Assembly (NCBI RefSeq): GCF_900116535.1
Contig: NZ_FPAU01000003.1
Span: 436,403-500,402, forward strand
Direction: 5' to 3'
DNA: 64,000 bases
DNA from: Kosakonia arachidis
GTDB lineage: Bacteria > Pseudomonadota > Gammaproteobacteria > Enterobacterales > Enterobacteriaceae
Below are positions 45,557-58,520 of the stretch, one piece after another. The notes under the pieces were generated by a model. It ran no database searches, was not told where the DNA came from, and was given only the letters and a program-made list of their open reading frames with translations. The first letter of the stretch is position 1. Every line of letters begins with the position of its first letter. The position numbers and the translations under genes were made by a program.

Positions 45557-47146
45557 ATGACGTTGTCTCCTTATTTACAAGAGGTTGCGAAACGCCGTAC
45601 GTTCGCCATCATCTCGCACCCCGATGCGGGTAAAACCACCATCACCGAAAAGGTCTTGCTGTTCGGACAGGCAATTCAGACCGCTGGTACGGTAAAAGGT
45701 CGCGGTTCCAGCCAGCATGCGAAATCCGACTGGATGGAGATGGAAAAACAGCGTGGGATCTCCATCACCACTTCCGTGATGCAGTTCCCGTATCGCGAAT
45801 GCCTTGTGAACCTGCTGGATACCCCGGGGCACGAAGACTTCTCCGAAGATACTTACCGTACGCTAACGGCCGTGGACTGCTGCCTGATGGTTATCGATGC
45901 GGCGAAAGGTGTTGAAGATCGCACCCGTAAACTGATGGAAGTTACCCGCCTGCGTGATACGCCGATCCTGACCTTTATGAACAAACTTGACCGTGACATC
46001 CGCGATCCGATGGAATTGCTGGATGAAGTGGAAAACGAGCTGAAGATTGCCTGCGCGCCAATCACCTGGCCAATTGGCTGCGGTAAGTTATTCAAAGGTG
46101 TTTACCACCTTTATAAAGATGAAACCTATCTTTATCAGACCGGGAAAGGCCATACGATTCAGGAAGTTCGTATCGTTAAAGGGCTGGACAATCCGGATCT
46201 CGATAAAGCGGTGGGTGAAGATCTGGCGCAGCAACTGCGTGATGAGCTGGAGCTGGTACAGGGTGCATCCAACGAGTTCGATAAAGAGCTGTTCCTGAGC
46301 GGTGAAATCACCCCGGTCTTCTTCGGTACCGCGCTGGGTAACTTCGGCGTTGACCATATGCTGGACGGTCTGGTTGAGTGGGCACCAGCGCCAATGCCAC
46401 GTCAAACGGATCTGCGTGAAGTGAAAGCAGACGACAGCAAATTTACCGGCTTCGTCTTTAAGATTCAGGCAAACATGGATCCGAAACACCGCGACCGTGT
46501 AGCATTTATGCGTGTGGTGTCAGGTAAATACGAAAAAGGGATGAAGGTGCGTCAGGTGCGCACCGGTAAAGACGTGGTTATATCTGACGCGCTGACCTTT
46601 ATGGCTGGCGACCGTTCGCACGTTGAAGAAGCTTATCCTGGTGACATTATCGGGCTGCACAACCACGGCACCATTCAGATTGGTGATACCTTTACTCAGG
46701 GCGAAATGATGAAGTTCACCGGTATTCCGAACTTCGCCCCGGAGCTGTTCCGCCGTATCCGTCTGCGCGATCCACTGAAGCAGAAACAGTTGCTGAAAGG
46801 GCTGGTCCAGCTTTCGGAAGAGGGTGCGGTGCAGGTATTCCGCCCCATCGCCAACAACGATCTGATCGTGGGTGCAGTGGGTGTGTTGCAGTTTGACGTG
46901 GTCGTGTCGCGCCTGAAGAGTGAATACAACGTAGAAGCGGTGTATGAATCCGTTAACGTGGCGACGGCGCGCTGGGTTGAAAGCACTGACGTGAAGAAAT
47001 TCGAAGAGTTTAAGCGTAAGAACGAGATCCAGTTGGCGCTGGATGGCGGTGATAACCTGACCTATATCGCGCCGACGATGGTGAACCTGAATCTGACGCA
47101 GGAACGCTATCCGGAAGTCACTTTCCATAAAACTCGCGAGCATTAA
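45557..47146 (+). CDS. prfC: Peptide chain release factor 3
   Basis: 529 residues, as E. coli RF3. Translation GTPase with G1 [10 protein letters not shown]3 DTPGHEDF and G4 NKLD, then domains II and III. It removes RF1/RF2 from the ribosome after termination. Single gene; followed by a hairpin. Confidence 0.96.
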   Translation: MTLSPYLQEVAKRRTFAIISHPDAGKTTITEKVLLFGQAIQTAGTVKGRGSSQHAKSDWMEMEKQRGISITTSVMQFPYRECLVNLLDTPGHEDFSEDTYRTLTAVDCCLMVIDAAKGVEDRTRKLMEVTRLRDTPILTFMNKLDRDIRDPMELLDEVENELKIACAPITWPIGCGKLFKGVYHLYKDETYLYQTGKGHTIQEVRIVKGLDNPDLDKAVGEDLAQQLRDELELVQGASNEFDKELFLSGEITPVFFGTALGNFGVDHMLDGLVEWAPAPMPRQTDLREVKADDSKFTGFVFKIQANMDPKHRDRVAFMRVVSGKYEKGMKVRQVRTGKDVVISDALTFMAGDRSHVEEAYPGDIIGLHNHGTIQIGDTFTQGEMMKFTGIPNFAPELFRRIRLRDPLKQKQLLKGLVQLSEEGAVQVFRPIANNDLIVGAVGVLQFDVVVSRLKSEYNVEAVYESVNVATARWVESTDVKKFEEFKRKNEIQLALDGGDNLTYIAPTMVNLNLTQERYPEVTFHKTREH

Positions 47147-47153
47147 TCTCCCA

Positions 47154-47198
47154 CGGAGCGCGGTATTCGCCGTGCTCCGGCACTTTTCCTGTCTTTTT
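47154..47198 (+). terminator. Terminator after prfC
   Basis: CGGAGC...GCTCCG stem with inner CGG/CCG pairs around TATT, then CACTTTTCCTGTCTTTTT. Starts 7 bases after the prfC stop. Confidence 0.7.
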
Positions 47199-47283
47199 AG
47201 TCCCTTGCGGAATGTTCTTAAAACCCACTCTTTTTTCCCTTTCTGCTCCTTTTTTAACCTGTCGGCCGGGATTTTTGACGATA

Positions 47284-47300
47284 GTGTTCTATATTTAACA
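47284..47300 (+). promoter_or_regulatory. Sigma-S-type promoter of osmY
   Basis: -10 region CTATATTTAACAAAGTGATG is the same as I recall for E. coli osmY, with no clear -35, as is usual for RpoS promoters. It would give a leader of about 230 bases before the ATG. The rest of 47199-47531 holds no gene. Confidence 0.6.
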
Positions 47301-47531
47301 AAGTGATGACATTTCGTGTGGGTAAAAGTCCTGTTAATTAAGTATTTAATGGTTTTTTATTCACGGGTGCTTTCACTAAATGAGATTAATAACTGCCTAA
47401 GTCAGAGAAGGAGCGGCATTGTATCTGCAACTCTTCGACCCTGGATTGAGTGATCTTTCGCCATGGCAGTTAAGCAGCCCGAGTTGCTGCAAACGGCCCA
47501 AATTGTGGGCAAACCAACAGGAACGACATCG

Positions 47532-48149
47532 ATGACTATGACAAAACTGAAGATTTCTAAAACTCTGCTGGCCGTCGTGCTGGGCTCTGTAGTGGCAAGT
47601 AGTTCCGCTTTTGCGGCAAATACTACCACCGACAAAGCGCAAAACGCCGCATCCAGCGCGGGGGAAAAAATCGACAGCTCGATGACTAAAGTCGGTGGAT
47701 TCATGGATGACAGCTCCATCACTGCAAAAGTGAAAGCGGCGCTGGTGGATCATGAAAATATTAAGAGCACCGATATTTCCGTCAAAACGGACAACAAAGT
47801 AGTAACGCTGAGTGGCTTCGTTGAAAGCCAGGCACAGGCCGAACAGGCTGTCTCTGTGGCCAAAGGTGTGGAAGGCGTTGCTTCGGTAAGCGACAAGCTG
47901 CATGTCCGCGACGGTAAAAACCAGTCAATGAAAGGTTATGCGGGTGATACCGCTACAACCAGTGAAATCAAAGCCAAATTGCTGGCCGATGACATTGTAC
48001 CGTCTCGTAAGGTGAAAGTTGAAACCACCGACGGCGTCGTGCAATTGTCCGGTACGGTTGATTCTCAGGCCCAAAGTGAACGCGCCGAAAGTATCGCAAA
48101 AGCAGTTGAGGGCGTTAAAAGCGTCAAAAACGATCTAAAAGTTAAGTAA
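47532..48149 (+). CDS. osmY: Periplasmic osmotically inducible protein with two BON domains
   Basis: 205 residues from [15 protein letters not shown]; signal peptide cut after SAFA (about residue 29). Two BON domains, [20 protein letters not shown]... and [27 protein letters not shown]..., each with the VVTLSG/VVQLSG strand. Four residues longer than E. coli OsmY. A stationary-phase and osmotic-stress chaperone in the periplasm. Confidence 0.95.
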   Translation: MTMTKLKISKTLLAVVLGSVVASSSAFAANTTTDKAQNAASSAGEKIDSSMTKVGGFMDDSSITAKVKAALVDHENIKSTDISVKTDNKVVTLSGFVESQAQAEQAVSVAKGVEGVASVSDKLHVRDGKNQSMKGYAGDTATTSEIKAKLLADDIVPSRKVKVETTDGVVQLSGTVDSQAQSERAESIAKAVEGVKSVKNDLKVK

Positions 48150-48276
48150 CAATTCCTGAAAACGTCAGCGCTCGCGTGAACGGGCGCGACGAATATATGT
48201 CGGGAAAATCTCGCAGATGAGCAGCCTGAGCGCTCATCGTAAGCGGTCGACATTAACTATGGTAAAGGAGAGTCTT

Positions 48277-48438
48277 ATGTTTCGTTGGGGCATTATATTT
48301 CTGGTTATCGCGTTAATTGCCGCCGCTCTGGGCTTTGGTGGTCTGGCGGGGACGGCAGCAGGTGCGGCGAAAATTGTCTTTATCGTCGGTATCATTCTGT
48401 TCCTGGTCAGCCTGTTTATGGGCCGTCGGCGTCCATAG
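48277..48438 (+). CDS. ytjA: Small DUF1328 membrane protein
   Basis: 53 residues, [20 protein letters not shown] onward, nearly identical to E. coli YtjA. Two transmembrane helices with the Gly/Ala-rich [15 protein letters not shown] linker. AAAGGAGAG ribosome site. Function unknown; probably expressed with osmY or from a stress promoter. Confidence 0.92.
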   Translation: MFRWGIIFLVIALIAAALGFGGLAGTAAGAAKIVFIVGIILFLVSLFMGRRRP

Positions 48439-48468
48439 TGTAGCTAGTGCTTAAATTTCGCTTACATT

Positions 48469-48500
48469 AAAGCCAGTCCTCGAGACTGGCTTTACTATTT
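48469..48500 (+). terminator. Terminator after ytjA
   Basis: 10-bp stem AAAGCCAGTC/GACTGGCTTT with a 5-nt loop, followed by ACTATTTC. Confidence 0.8.
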
Positions 48501-48558
48501 CGGCCCGGCAGAAATTGCGTTACTTTGACAGAGACAACGCAGCCAAAAGGAAAGCAGG

Positions 48559-49668
48559 GTGGGGCAATATATTCCAATAACGCTGGGCAATATTGCGCCT
48601 CTGGCGTTAAAACCGTTTCGTCCGGGCCGTCTCGCGCTGGTGTGCGAAGGTGGAGGCCAGCGTGGTATTTTCACCGCCGGGGTTCTGGACGAGTTTATGC
48701 AGGCGAACTTTAACCCCTTCGATCTCTATTTTGGTACATCTGCGGGCGCGCAAAACCTCTCGGCTTATGTTTGCAACCAGCCCGGCTATGCCCGCAAAGT
48801 GATCATGCGCTACACCACCACGCGTGACTTTTTTGACCCGGTGCGCTTTGTGCGCGGCGGTAACCTTATCGATCTCGATTGGTTGGTTGATACAACATCC
48901 CGCCAGATGCCGCTGGCGATGGATTTTGCTGCGCGTTCTTTTGATGCTGGTAAAGCGTTCTATATGTGCGCCTGCCGCCAGGATGATTACACTGCGGAAT
49001 ATTTTTCGCCGACCCATCAGACGTGGCTGGATCAGATCCGCGCCTCCAGCGCAATTCCGGGTTTTTACCGTTCCGGGGTGTCGCTCAATGGTGTGAAATA
49101 TCTTGATGGCGGTGTCAGCGATGCGATTCCGGTTCAGGAAGCGGCTAAGCGCGGAGCGAAAACCATCGTGGTGATCCGCACCGTGCCTTCTCAGATGTAC
49201 TACACGCCGCAGTGGTTTAAACGTATGGAACGTTGGCTCGGCGACAGCAGTTTGCAGCCGCTGGTTAATCTGGTACAGCACCACGAGAAAAGTTATTCAG
49301 CGATTCAGCGGTTTATCGAAACACCGCCGGGAAAACTACGCATACTTGAAATCTATCCGCCGAAACTTTTGCATAGCATGGCGCTAGGCAGCCGGTTACC
49401 GGCGCTACGCGATGATTATAAAATCGGCCGTCTGTGTGGACGTTATTTTCTGGCGACGGTTGGAAAACTGCTGGCGGAAACCCCGCCGCTGCTTCGCCAT
49501 ACTCTGGTGTCGGCTCCCCTTGTTGTACCGCCCGCCGTCGTTGCCGCGCCCGTGCCTGCTACCCGTGTGGTGCCACCTGCTGCTGTCGCTAACGATGTGC
49601 TGGATGCGCCGCTGGTTAATGCATTACAAGCCAACGACTTACCCATTAATAAAGAGGATACGGCGTGA
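48559..49668 (+). CDS. yjjU: Patatin-like phospholipase
   Basis: 369 residues from a GTG start (AAAGGAAAGCAGG ahead of it). Oxyanion loop CEGGGQRG, nucleophile elbow FGTSAGA and catalytic Asp in YLDGGVSD make a complete Ser-Asp dyad. The last 60 residues are Pro/Ala/Val-rich (VVPPAVVAAPVPATRVVPP) and probably disordered. Stop overlaps the yjjV GTG. Confidence 0.91.
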   Translation: MGQYIPITLGNIAPLALKPFRPGRLALVCEGGGQRGIFTAGVLDEFMQANFNPFDLYFGTSAGAQNLSAYVCNQPGYARKVIMRYTTTRDFFDPVRFVRGGNLIDLDWLVDTTSRQMPLAMDFAARSFDAGKAFYMCACRQDDYTAEYFSPTHQTWLDQIRASSAIPGFYRSGVSLNGVKYLDGGVSDAIPVQEAAKRGAKTIVVIRTVPSQMYYTPQWFKRMERWLGDSSLQPLVNLVQHHEKSYSAIQRFIETPPGKLRILEIYPPKLLHSMALGSRLPALRDDYKIGRLCGRYFLATVGKLLAETPPLLRHTLVSAPLVVPPAVVAAPVPATRVVPPAAVANDVLDAPLVNALQANDLPINKEDTA

Positions 49669-50447
49669 GTTTCCGCTTTATCGATACGCATTGTCATTTT
49701 GATTTTCCTCCCTTCACGGGTGATGAAGTCGCCAGTATTGCCCGCGCGGCAGACACTGGCGTCGGGTGCATTATCGTACCCGCCATCGCTGCGCGCTATT
49801 TCGATCGCGTTTGCTCTCTGGCACGTGAGCATTCTGCGCTGTATGCCGCGCTGGGTCTGCATCCGATTGTGATTGAAGAACATACGGCGCAAAGCCTTGA
49901 GCAGCTTGAGCAGGCGCTGTCCACCAGGCCTGAAAAGGTGGTGGCGGTTGGCGAGATTGGCCTTGATCTCTATCGCGATAACCCGCAGTTTGAACGCCAG
50001 CAGCAGGTGCTGGATGCGCAGCTAAAACTGGCGAAACGCTTTGATTTGCCTGTGATCCTTCATTCGCGGCGTACGCATGACAAACTGGCGTTGCACCTGA
50101 AAAAGCAAGCTTTGCCGCGTACCGGTGTGGTTCACGGTTTTTCCGGTAGCCTGCAACAGGCGCAGCGTTTTATCGAACTGGGGTATTACATTGGTGTCGG
50201 CGGAACGATCACTTATCCCCGTGCCAGTAAAACCCGTGATGTCATGGCGCAGTTGCCGCTATCCGCATTGTTGCTGGAGACGGATGCGCCTGATATGCCG
50301 CTAAATGGCTTCCAGGGACAGCCTAACCGACCGGAGCAAGCGGCGCGGGTTTTTGCCACGTTGTGTGAATTGCGCCCTGAAGCCCCGGATGTGATCGCCC
50401 AGACATTATTGGAGAATACGCGGCAGCTTTTCGCTTTACAGATATAG
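49665..50447 (+). CDS. yjjV: TatD-family metal-dependent hydrolase
   Basis: 260 residues from GTG 49665 (GTGA overlap with yjjU). Metal ligands in FIDTHCHFD, the Glu of VGEIGLD, HSRR, HGFSG and LETDAPD. TatD proteins are DNases or nucleotidases; E. coli YjjV is a paralogue. Its 3' end overlaps that of convergent yjjW by 12 bases. Confidence 0.91.
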   Translation: MSFRFIDTHCHFDFPPFTGDEVASIARAADTGVGCIIVPAIAARYFDRVCSLAREHSALYAALGLHPIVIEEHTAQSLEQLEQALSTRPEKVVAVGEIGLDLYRDNPQFERQQQVLDAQLKLAKRFDLPVILHSRRTHDKLALHLKKQALPRTGVVHGFSGSLQQAQRFIELGYYIGVGGTITYPRASKTRDVMAQLPLSALLLETDAPDMPLNGFQGQPNRPEQAARVFATLCELRPEAPDVIAQTLLENTRQLFALQI

Positions 50448-51299
50448 CGCCGGGCGCAGCAAGGTGGTGACGCCGCGCTGTTGCAGTGCTTCCGCCAGTT
50501 GTTCGATATCTTCTTCCGTTGCGCTGCGCCAGCTTTTTGCCTCGCCGTAAACGCCGTGCGCATGGAATGCGTTGAGCCGCACCGGGATACGCCCCAGTTC
50601 ACAGATAAATGCCGCCAGCGCGTCGATATACAGCAAATAGTCGCTATGTTGCGGTATCACCAGTAAACGCAGTTCGGCCAGCTTATTCTGTGCTGCCAGC
50701 AGGCGCAGACTATTTTTTACCGGCGTATTATCCCGCCCGGTGAGGAAACGGTGATGTTCGCTGCTCCAGGCTTTAAGATCGATCATTGCCCCGTCACAAA
50801 CCGGCAGCAACTTATGCCAGCCGGTTTCGCTTAGCATTCCGTTACTGTCGACAAGACAGGTCAGACGGCACAGTTGCAGATCGGCACGCAGCGCAGAAAA
50901 CAGCGCGTGCAGAAACGGCAGCTGTAATGTGGCCTCGCCGCCGCTGACCGTGATGCCGTCAATGAATAACGCGGCTTTGCGGATCTTCGCCACCACCTCT
51001 TCGACAGACATCGCCGGTGCCATCGGCGTTGCCTGTTGCGGACACATTTGTAGGCAGGTATCGCACTGCTGGCAGGTGAGAGCGTTCCACTGTACTTGCC
51101 CGCCGTCAAACGCCAGCGCCTGATGCGGACAAGCTGGCACGCAGTCACCGCAGTGATTGCAGCGGCCAATCGTCCACGGATTGTGGCAGCTCTTACAGCG
51201 CAGATTACAACCCTGTAAAAACAGAGCCAGGCGGCTGCCCGGCCCGTCGACGCAGGAGAAAGGGATCAGGTTACTGACGAAAGCGCATCTGCTGCTCAT
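50436..51299 (-). CDS. yjjW: Glycyl-radical enzyme activase (radical SAM)
   Basis: 287 residues, as E. coli YjjW. Radical SAM motif GCNLRCKSC, then two ferredoxin-type 4Fe-4S motifs [12 protein letters not shown] and [12 protein letters not shown], and GGEATLQ for SAM binding. It presumably makes the glycyl radical on YjjI. It overlaps the 3' end of yjjI by 29 bases. Confidence 0.93.
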   Translation of the reverse strand: MSSRCAFVSNLIPFSCVDGPGSRLALFLQGCNLRCKSCHNPWTIGRCNHCGDCVPACPHQALAFDGGQVQWNALTCQQCDTCLQMCPQQATPMAPAMSVEEVVAKIRKAALFIDGITVSGGEATLQLPFLHALFSALRADLQLCRLTCLVDSNGMLSETGWHKLLPVCDGAMIDLKAWSSEHHRFLTGRDNTPVKNSLRLLAAQNKLAELRLLVIPQHSDYLLYIDALAAFICELGRIPVRLNAFHAHGVYGEAKSWRSATEEDIEQLAEALQQRGVTTLLRPALYL

Positions 51300-52821
51300 G
51301 GCTTACCACTCGGGGTTGTCGCTCAAGAATATGCGTATTGCGCGCGGCTTCTTCACCCAGCCAGGTGGTGTTGGTACGTGAACCTTCGGCACGAAATTTC
51401 TCCAGGTCCGACAATCGCACCATGTAACCGGTAACGCGCACCAAATCATTACCCGCGACGTTGACGGTAAATTCGCGCATTCCGGCGTTAAATGCGCCGC
51501 GGCAGAGTTGCACTACGGCCTGTGGATTGCGTTTGACGGTTTCGTCGAGGGTTAAAATATCGCTAATCCCGGCTGTGTACCAGGCGTGATGCGGCGCAAC
51601 GGCCAGCAAATGGGTAATCGGATCGGGTTCATCGCCATAAGGCAGACGCGCACCTGGCGTGGTACCGATATCGGAACTGATGCCGGATTGCGCATGCAGC
51701 AGCGCGCGTTGCTTCCAGCCATGTTTGACCGGTGTATTCTCAACAAATGCTGCCAGTTGCTCGCTGATGCGGTAGCCGAGGGCATTAGCCTGCTCATCTT
51801 TACCGTAGCGCCCTGCGATGTTCGCTTTATCACACAGGATATTGACCGCTTCAGCCAGCCCGTACATGCCGAACATTGGCGCAAAACGATCGGCGGCGAT
51901 CAGCCCCTCCTGCACAAGGAAGCTATGCTCAAAGAAACCGGAGTGTCGATACAGGAAGTCGCAGCGCGCATCAATAATGGCCAGCTGTTGCTGGCAATAA
52001 TGTGGCAGCTGCTGGGTAAAGAACTCCTCCAGAGAGCGGCTGCCTTCAGCGATGACTTTCAGGTTCAACCTTACCAGAGTACTGCCGCCGCCGCCCAGTG
52101 GCAGCGAGTTATAACAACTGACAATGCCATAACCCCCTTTTGTGAAAATATTATCATGCAGCGGTCCGTTGGCGATATGCGGCTTGCTGCACTCACAGAT
52201 GTTACGGGCAACGTCCAGCAGCAGATTATCCGGTGTGATCTGTGGGTCATAAATAAACGTCAGATTCGGCGCGACCTGCTTTAATTCGGCGTCGGCGCGT
52301 AAGATAGCGCGGGTGACTGGCGTGTCATAAGGGCCGATATTGGCGTGGACAAAGGCATCCGGTATGGTTCTGTCGAGATAGCGCCAGAAGCGTTTTATTC
52401 GAATATCGATTTCTTCTTGTGTTAGAATTTTAACATATGGCTGTAGTAACGCATCCAGTTGCCCAAGGTAAACCGGCATGCCGGTAACAGAGGGAACGTG
52501 GTGATAAATAATGGTCAGTAAAGAGAGGGCATCGTCCAGATCCTTTGCCCCTTCCAGCTCCAGCCACGCGGACCCGTTAGCCAGAAATTTGGCGTAATCC
52601 GGCAGGACGTAGCGCGGTTTGTAGGGCGCGTGCCCTTCAAACATATCGCAAATTGCCCCCTCATCGAGCCCTTCCCGCGCGGTTTGCGGAAGCGCCGGAT
52701 AGGGGAGGCTATTTTCCGCCTCCAGCGCGAGAAAATGGTGTTTCTGCTGCGGCGTGAGCGTTGGGCTGGTAACAATTTGCTGGCAGCGTGTCTGTAATCC
52801 TGGCGTAACCGGTATCGACAT
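51271..52821 (-). CDS. yjjI: Glycyl-radical enzyme of unknown substrate (DUF3029)
   Basis: 516 residues, as E. coli YjjI. The glycyl-radical loop is near the C-terminus, [10 protein letters not shown], and a Cys candidate for the thiyl radical is in NICECSKPH. Shorter than PflB (about 760) and an unusual branch of the superfamily. Divergent from deoC; active only without oxygen. The reaction is not known. Confidence 0.92.
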   Translation of the reverse strand: MSIPVTPGLQTRCQQIVTSPTLTPQQKHHFLALEAENSLPYPALPQTAREGLDEGAICDMFEGHAPYKPRYVLPDYAKFLANGSAWLELEGAKDLDDALSLLTIIYHHVPSVTGMPVYLGQLDALLQPYVKILTQEEIDIRIKRFWRYLDRTIPDAFVHANIGPYDTPVTRAILRADAELKQVAPNLTFIYDPQITPDNLLLDVARNICECSKPHIANGPLHDNIFTKGGYGIVSCYNSLPLGGGGSTLVRLNLKVIAEGSRSLEEFFTQQLPHYCQQQLAIIDARCDFLYRHSGFFEHSFLVQEGLIAADRFAPMFGMYGLAEAVNILCDKANIAGRYGKDEQANALGYRISEQLAAFVENTPVKHGWKQRALLHAQSGISSDIGTTPGARLPYGDEPDPITHLLAVAPHHAWYTAGISDILTLDETVKRNPQAVVQLCRGAFNAGMREFTVNVAGNDLVRVTGYMVRLSDLEKFRAEGSRTNTTWLGEEAARNTHILERQPRVVSHEQQMRFRQ

Positions 52822-52935
52822 GATCTTCCTCTTTATCCCATGCGTTCAGGGCGAGAAGTGTAAGTCACCGGCGAATAAATGCTTTTGATCCATACGCACC
52901 TTAGCGGGAATCACGACCGCTTTTGTGTTTTAAAG

Positions 52936-53004
52936 TTTGATGAATGTCTCATTATGGTCTTGCAAGCATGAATTAAGTTTTCATTAACTGTGATGAGTGT
53001 CGAA
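52936..53004 (+). promoter_or_regulatory. Two CRP sites of the deo promoter (deoP2-like)
   Basis: Distal TTTGA-N6-TCTCA at 52936-52951 and proximal TGTGA-N6-TCGAA at 52989-53004, centres 53 bases apart, the spacing that lets CytR bind between two CRP dimers. The proximal site is centred about 41.5 bases before the predicted start. Confidence 0.7.
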
Positions 53005-53021
53005 GTGTAACCGTGGGTTAA

Positions 53022-53037
53022 TGTTAAAATATTAACA
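53022..53037. promoter_or_regulatory. DeoR operator and -10 element of deoP2
   Basis: TGTTAAAATATTAACA is nearly the TGTTAGAATTCTAACA DeoR operator and a perfect palindrome. It contains the -10 TAAAAT at 53025-53030, so DeoR binding would block RNA polymerase. Confidence 0.8.
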
Positions 53038-53077
53038 AGCCCGAACAGAAAATCGGCATTACGCCGTCGGAGAGAAT

Positions 53078-53857
53078 ATGAGTGATTTAATGGCAAGCAG
53101 CCTGCGTGCGTTGCAATTAATGGATCTGACCACCCTGAACGATGATGACACCAACGAGAAAGTCATTGCGCTGTGCCATCAGGCCAAAACCCCGGTAGGG
53201 AACACCGCCGCCGTTTGTATCTATCCGCGTTTCATCCCAATTGCGCGTAAGACGCTGAACGCACAGGGAACACCGGACGTGCGTATCGCGACGGTAACCA
53301 ACTTCCCGCACGGTAACGATGATATCGATATTGCGCTGGCTGAAACCCGCGCGGCAATTGCCTACGGTGCGGATGAAGTTGACGTGGTATTCCCGTACCG
53401 CGCGCTGATCGCCGGTAATGAGCGCGTCGGTTTTGATCTGGTCAAAGCCTGTAAAGAGGCGTGTGCCGCAGCCAACGTGCTGTTGAAAGTGATCATTGAA
53501 ACTGGCGAACTGAAAGAAGAAGCACTGATCCGTAAGGCGTCAGAAATCGCGATTAAAGCGGGCGCTGACTTTATCAAGACTTCAACCGGGAAAGTACCGG
53601 TTAATGCTACGCCGGAAAGCGCGCGCATCATGCTGGAAGTGATCCGCGATATGGGCGTTGAGAAAACCGTGGGTTTTAAACCGGCGGGTGGCGTGCGCAG
53701 CGCGGAAGATGCACAGCACTATTTGGCGATTGCCGATGAACTGTTTGGCGCTGACTGGGCCGATGCCCGTCACTATCGTTTTGGCGCGTCCAGCCTACTG
53801 GCAAGCCTGCTGAAAGCACTGGGACATGGCGACGGTAAGAGTGCAAGCAGCTACTGA
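53078..53857 (+). CDS. deoC: Deoxyribose-phosphate aldolase
   Basis: 259 residues, as E. coli DeoC. Schiff-base Lys in [17 protein letters not shown], with [13 protein letters not shown] and [14 protein letters not shown]. Cleaves deoxyribose-5-P to acetaldehyde and glyceraldehyde-3-P, the last step of deoxynucleoside catabolism. First gene of deoCABD. Confidence 0.96.
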   Translation: MSDLMASSLRALQLMDLTTLNDDDTNEKVIALCHQAKTPVGNTAAVCIYPRFIPIARKTLNAQGTPDVRIATVTNFPHGNDDIDIALAETRAAIAYGADEVDVVFPYRALIAGNERVGFDLVKACKEACAAANVLLKVIIETGELKEEALIRKASEIAIKAGADFIKTSTGKVPVNATPESARIMLEVIRDMGVEKTVGFKPAGGVRSAEDAQHYLAIADELFGADWADARHYRFGASSLLASLLKALGHGDGKSASSY

Positions 53858-53889
53858 TGGCTGTATTTTCCGGGCCTGCATCTCTTTAG

Positions 53890-53920
53890 GCCGGATAAGG
53901 TATCGCCGCCATCCGGCGGT
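53890..53920. repeat. REP unit between deoC and deoA
   Basis: GCCGGAT (53890) pairs with ATCCGGC (53911) around an imperfect stem. Likely shapes relative mRNA levels in the operon. Confidence 0.75.
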
Positions 53921-53991
53921 ATAGGCTGATGACACCATGTTTTGCCGGGTCACTTTGGTCACCCGGTCGTATCATTCCGCAGGGGGTTACC

Positions 53992-55314
53992 TTGTTTCTC
54001 GCTCAAGAAATTATTCGTAAAAAACGCGATGGTCTCGCACTGAGTGATGAAGAGATCCGTTTCTTTATCAACGGAATTCGCGATAACACTGTTTCTGAAG
54101 GCCAGATCGCCGCGCTTGCCATGACCATCTTTTTCCATGATATGACCATGCCAGAACGCGTGTCGTTGACCATGGCAATGCGCGATTCTGGTTCGGTTCT
54201 GGACTGGAAACACCTTGATCTCGATGGCCCAATTGTTGATAAACACTCTACTGGTGGCGTCGGGGATGTGACCTCATTGATGCTTGGCCCGATGGTTGCT
54301 GCCTGCGGTGGGTATATTCCGATGATTTCCGGGCGTGGGCTGGGGCATACCGGCGGCACACTCGATAAACTGGAAGCCATTCCCGGCTTCGACATTTTCC
54401 CGGACGATAGCCGCTTCCGCGACATTATTAAGGATGTTGGTGTGGCGATTATCGGCCAGACCAACTCACTGGCACCGGCCGATAAACGTTTCTATGCTAC
54501 CCGCGATATCACCGCGACGGTGGACTCGATTCCGCTGATCACTGCTTCCATTCTGGCGAAAAAACTGGCTGAAGGTCTTGATGCGTTGGTGATGGATGTG
54601 AAAGTCGGCAGTGGCGCGTTTATGCCGAGTTATGCACTCTCTGAACAACTGGCGGAGGCGATTGTGGGCGTGGCGAATGGCGCAGGCGTTCGTACGACCG
54701 CACTGCTGACCGATATGAATCAGGTGCTGGCTTCCAGTGCAGGCAATGCGGTGGAAGTGCGTGAAGCGGTGCAATTCCTCACTGGCGAATACCGTAACCC
54801 GCGTTTGTTTGATGTCACGATGGCGCTGTGTGTGGAGATGCTGATTTCCGGCAAGCTGGCGAAAGATGACGCGCAGGCCCGGGCGAAATTGCAAGCGGTG
54901 CTGGATAACGGAAAAGCGGCAGAGATCTTTGGCCGCATGGTCGCGGCGCAGAAAGGGCCGACGGATTTTGTCGAGAACTATGCCAAATATCTGCCCTCCG
55001 CCACGTTGAGCAAAGCCGTTTACGCCGACGACGAAGGCTTCATTACCGCAATGGATACTCGCGCGCTGGGCATGGCGGTAGTGTCAATGGGAGGCGGTCG
55101 TCGCCAGGCAACAGACAGCATCGATTACAGCGTTGGCTTTACCGATATGGTGCGTCTGGGCGATCGCGTGGATGGGCAGCGCCCGTTGGCAGTCATTCAC
55201 GCGAAGGATGAAGCTAGCTGGCAGGACGCCGCGCAGGCGGTGAAGGCCGCCCTCATTGTGGGCGACACCGCCGCAAAAGAGACACCAACGGTCTATCGAC
55301 GCATTACTGAATAG
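53992..55314 (+). CDS. deoA: Thymidine phosphorylase
   Basis: 440 residues from a TTG start with AGGGGGTTACC in front; this start gives exactly the E. coli DeoA length and the N-terminus [14 protein letters not shown]. The in-frame ATG at 53929 would add 21 unrelated residues. Glycosyltransferase family 3 motifs KHSTGGVGD and [16 protein letters not shown] are present. Converts thymidine plus phosphate to thymine and deoxyribose-1-P. Confidence 0.95.
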   Translation: MFLAQEIIRKKRDGLALSDEEIRFFINGIRDNTVSEGQIAALAMTIFFHDMTMPERVSLTMAMRDSGSVLDWKHLDLDGPIVDKHSTGGVGDVTSLMLGPMVAACGGYIPMISGRGLGHTGGTLDKLEAIPGFDIFPDDSRFRDIIKDVGVAIIGQTNSLAPADKRFYATRDITATVDSIPLITASILAKKLAEGLDALVMDVKVGSGAFMPSYALSEQLAEAIVGVANGAGVRTTALLTDMNQVLASSAGNAVEVREAVQFLTGEYRNPRLFDVTMALCVEMLISGKLAKDDAQARAKLQAVLDNGKAAEIFGRMVAAQKGPTDFVENYAKYLPSATLSKAVYADDEGFITAMDTRALGMAVVSMGGGRRQATDSIDYSVGFTDMVRLGDRVDGQRPLAVIHAKDEASWQDAAQAVKAALIVGDTAAKETPTVYRRITE

Positions 55315-56589
<1,275 letters not shown>

Positions 56590-56596
56590 TGATTTT

Positions 56597-56620
56597 GGGC
56601 GGGAGCTTCCCGCCCTTTCT
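56597..56620 (+). terminator. Hairpin between deoB and deoD
   Basis: 8-bp stem GGGCGGGA/TCCCGCCC, 3-nt loop, then TTTCT. Placed inside the operon, so probably only an attenuator or processing site. Confidence 0.6.
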
Positions 56621-56646
56621 GTTCTAACGACATAAAGGAATTAACG

Positions 56647-57366
56647 ATGGCTACCCCACATATTAATGCAGAAATGGGCGATTTCGCGGATGTTGTGCTG
56701 ATGCCGGGCGATCCACTGCGTGCGAAGCATATTGCCGAAACGTTCCTCGAAGATTACCGCGAAGTGAACAACGTGCGCGGCATGCTGGGTTATACCGGTA
56801 CTTACAAAGGCCGCAAAATCTCGGTAATGGGTCATGGTATGGGTATTCCGTCCTGCTCCATCTATACCAAAGAGCTGATCACCGATTTCGGCGTGAAGAA
56901 AATCATTCGCGTCGGTTCCTGTGGTGCGGTGCGCATGGATGTGAAACTGCGTGATATCGTGATTGGTATGGGTGCCTGCACAGATTCCAAAGTAAACCGC
57001 ATGCGTTTTAAAGATCATGACTTTGCGGCGATTGCTGATTTCGACATGGTGCGTAACGCAGTAGATGCGGCGAAAATGCTGGGCGTTGACGCGCGCGTGG
57101 GGAACCTGTTCTCTGCCGATCTGTTCTATTCTCCGGACGGCGAAATGTTCGATGTGATGGAGAAATACGGTGTTCTCGGCGTGGAAATGGAAGCGGCGGG
57201 TATCTATGGCGTGGCGGCAGAATTCGGTGCGAAAGCGCTGACTATCTGCACTGTTTCCGATCATATCCGCACCCACGAGCAGACCACCGCAGCTGAGCGT
57301 CAGACAACGTTTAATGACATGATCAAAATTGCGCTGGAATCTGTCCTGCTGGGCGATAAAGCGTAA
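56647..57366 (+). CDS. deoD: Purine nucleoside phosphorylase, hexameric type
   Basis: 239 residues, as E. coli Deo[31 protein letters not shown] at the N-terminus, [14 protein letters not shown] and [10 protein letters not shown] for purine and ribose binding, catalytic Asp in TVSDHI. Last gene of deoCABD. Confidence 0.96.
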   Translation: MATPHINAEMGDFADVVLMPGDPLRAKHIAETFLEDYREVNNVRGMLGYTGTYKGRKISVMGHGMGIPSCSIYTKELITDFGVKKIIRVGSCGAVRMDVKLRDIVIGMGACTDSKVNRMRFKDHDFAAIADFDMVRNAVDAAKMLGVDARVGNLFSADLFYSPDGEMFDVMEKYGVLGVEMEAAGIYGVAAEFGAKALTICTVSDHIRTHEQTTAAERQTTFNDMIKIALESVLLGDKA

Positions 57367-57377
57367 CGTTTTGTCGT

Positions 57378-57405
57378 GCCGGGTGGAGGTGATACCCTAC
57401 CCGGC
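57378..57405. repeat. REP unit between deoD and lplA
   Basis: GCCGGGT at 57378 pairs with ACCCGGC at 57399. It lies between convergent stops. No yjjJ gene is found here, unlike in E. coli. Confidence 0.75.
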
Positions 57406-57452
57406 CTGCATTCCCTGGGCCAGATAAAAGCTGTGCCGTCGGGCGTTTGTAG

Positions 57453-58469
57453 TTAACGCACCGCTTTGACAATCCACGCCGACAGTTCGCGCAATTCCTG
57501 TTCCTGATCCGCAAAATCGCCCCGTAATGCATCGCACTCCTGTGCCAGCATATCCCCCCGATACAGACAGCCCTGTAACCGTGCCGCCAGCGCTTCGAGC
57601 GGTGCCGGGTTAAGGCTGTCTGTAAATACCTGCGCGCGGGTGATATGGCCTTTCTCAACGTCGAAGTGTAGCTCCACGCCTCCCCAGGTAAAGCGCTCAT
57701 CCAGTAAATGACTGAAGGCTGGCGCCTGACCGAAGTTCCACTCCCAACTGCTTTGGCGGGCAAAGGTTTCGGCGAAATTGGGCAGATCTGGCGTTTTTTC
57801 CGGCGAGATAATTTCGGCTGTAACGCGTTCGCCGTAGTGGCCAAAGAAGGCCTCCGTTACTGCCAGACAAATTTTCTCGTGAGTGATGCCCGGCAGTAAT
57901 TCCACCAGGTTGGCGACGCGTCCGCGCACGGAGGTAATGCCTTTCGCTTGCAGTTTTTTCTTGTCCGGATTGAGGTAGTTAGCCAGACGACTGAGATCGG
58001 CATTTAACAGCAGCGTGCCGTGGTGGAAGCCGCGATCGCGGGTTTCCCGGTAGGCTGAGCCAGACACTTTGCGGTCGCCTTTTGCGGTCTTCACGATCAG
58101 GTCGTTACGCCCGGAGGCTTCTGCCGTTACGCCGAGCGCATTCAGCGCCGCGAGCACAATCCCCGTAGAGATAGTTTTGTCGTATTCGGGTTTCCCGGCC
58201 ATAAAGGTAAAGCAGGTGTTGCCAAGATCGTGGAAAACCGCGCCGCCACCGCTGCTGCGTCGGGCCAGCCGCACGTTGTCTTCTTCCATGCGCCGCGTAT
58301 TGCACTCTTTCCATGGGTTCTGCGCCCGGCCAATAACCACTGTATCGGCATTACGCCATAAAAACAGTACGCGTTGGGTGGCGGGCATCTGACGGAAAAT
58401 ACACTCCTCCACGGCCAGATTGAACCACGGATCGTAAGATTCAGAGATAAGCAGACGAAGCGTCGACAT
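57453..58469 (-). CDS. lplA: Lipoate-protein ligase A
   Basis: 338 residues, as E. coli. [18 protein letters not shown] is the lipoate-binding loop and the Lys of [12 protein letters not shown] is catalytic; C-terminal accessory domain from about residue 250. It attaches scavenged lipoate to E2 subunits and GcvH with ATP. Confidence 0.95.
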   Translation of the reverse strand: MSTLRLLISESYDPWFNLAVEECIFRQMPATQRVLFLWRNADTVVIGRAQNPWKECNTRRMEEDNVRLARRSSGGGAVFHDLGNTCFTFMAGKPEYDKTISTGIVLAALNALGVTAEASGRNDLIVKTAKGDRKVSGSAYRETRDRGFHHGTLLLNADLSRLANYLNPDKKKLQAKGITSVRGRVANLVELLPGITHEKICLAVTEAFFGHYGERVTAEIISPEKTPDLPNFAETFARQSSWEWNFGQAPAFSHLLDERFTWGGVELHFDVEKGHITRAQVFTDSLNPAPLEALAARLQGCLYRGDMLAQECDALRGDFADQEQELRELSAWIVKAVR

Positions 58470-58520
58470 AGCCGATTTCCTTTCTTTAATTTTTCAATAG
58501 GTTGCCATTCGCTGCAACCG

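Noticed and set aside
53929..53991. Upstream ATG start for deoA
   Set aside because: Would add 21 residues overlapping a REP-proximal region; the TTG at 53992 has the ribosome site and gives the known DeoA N-terminus.
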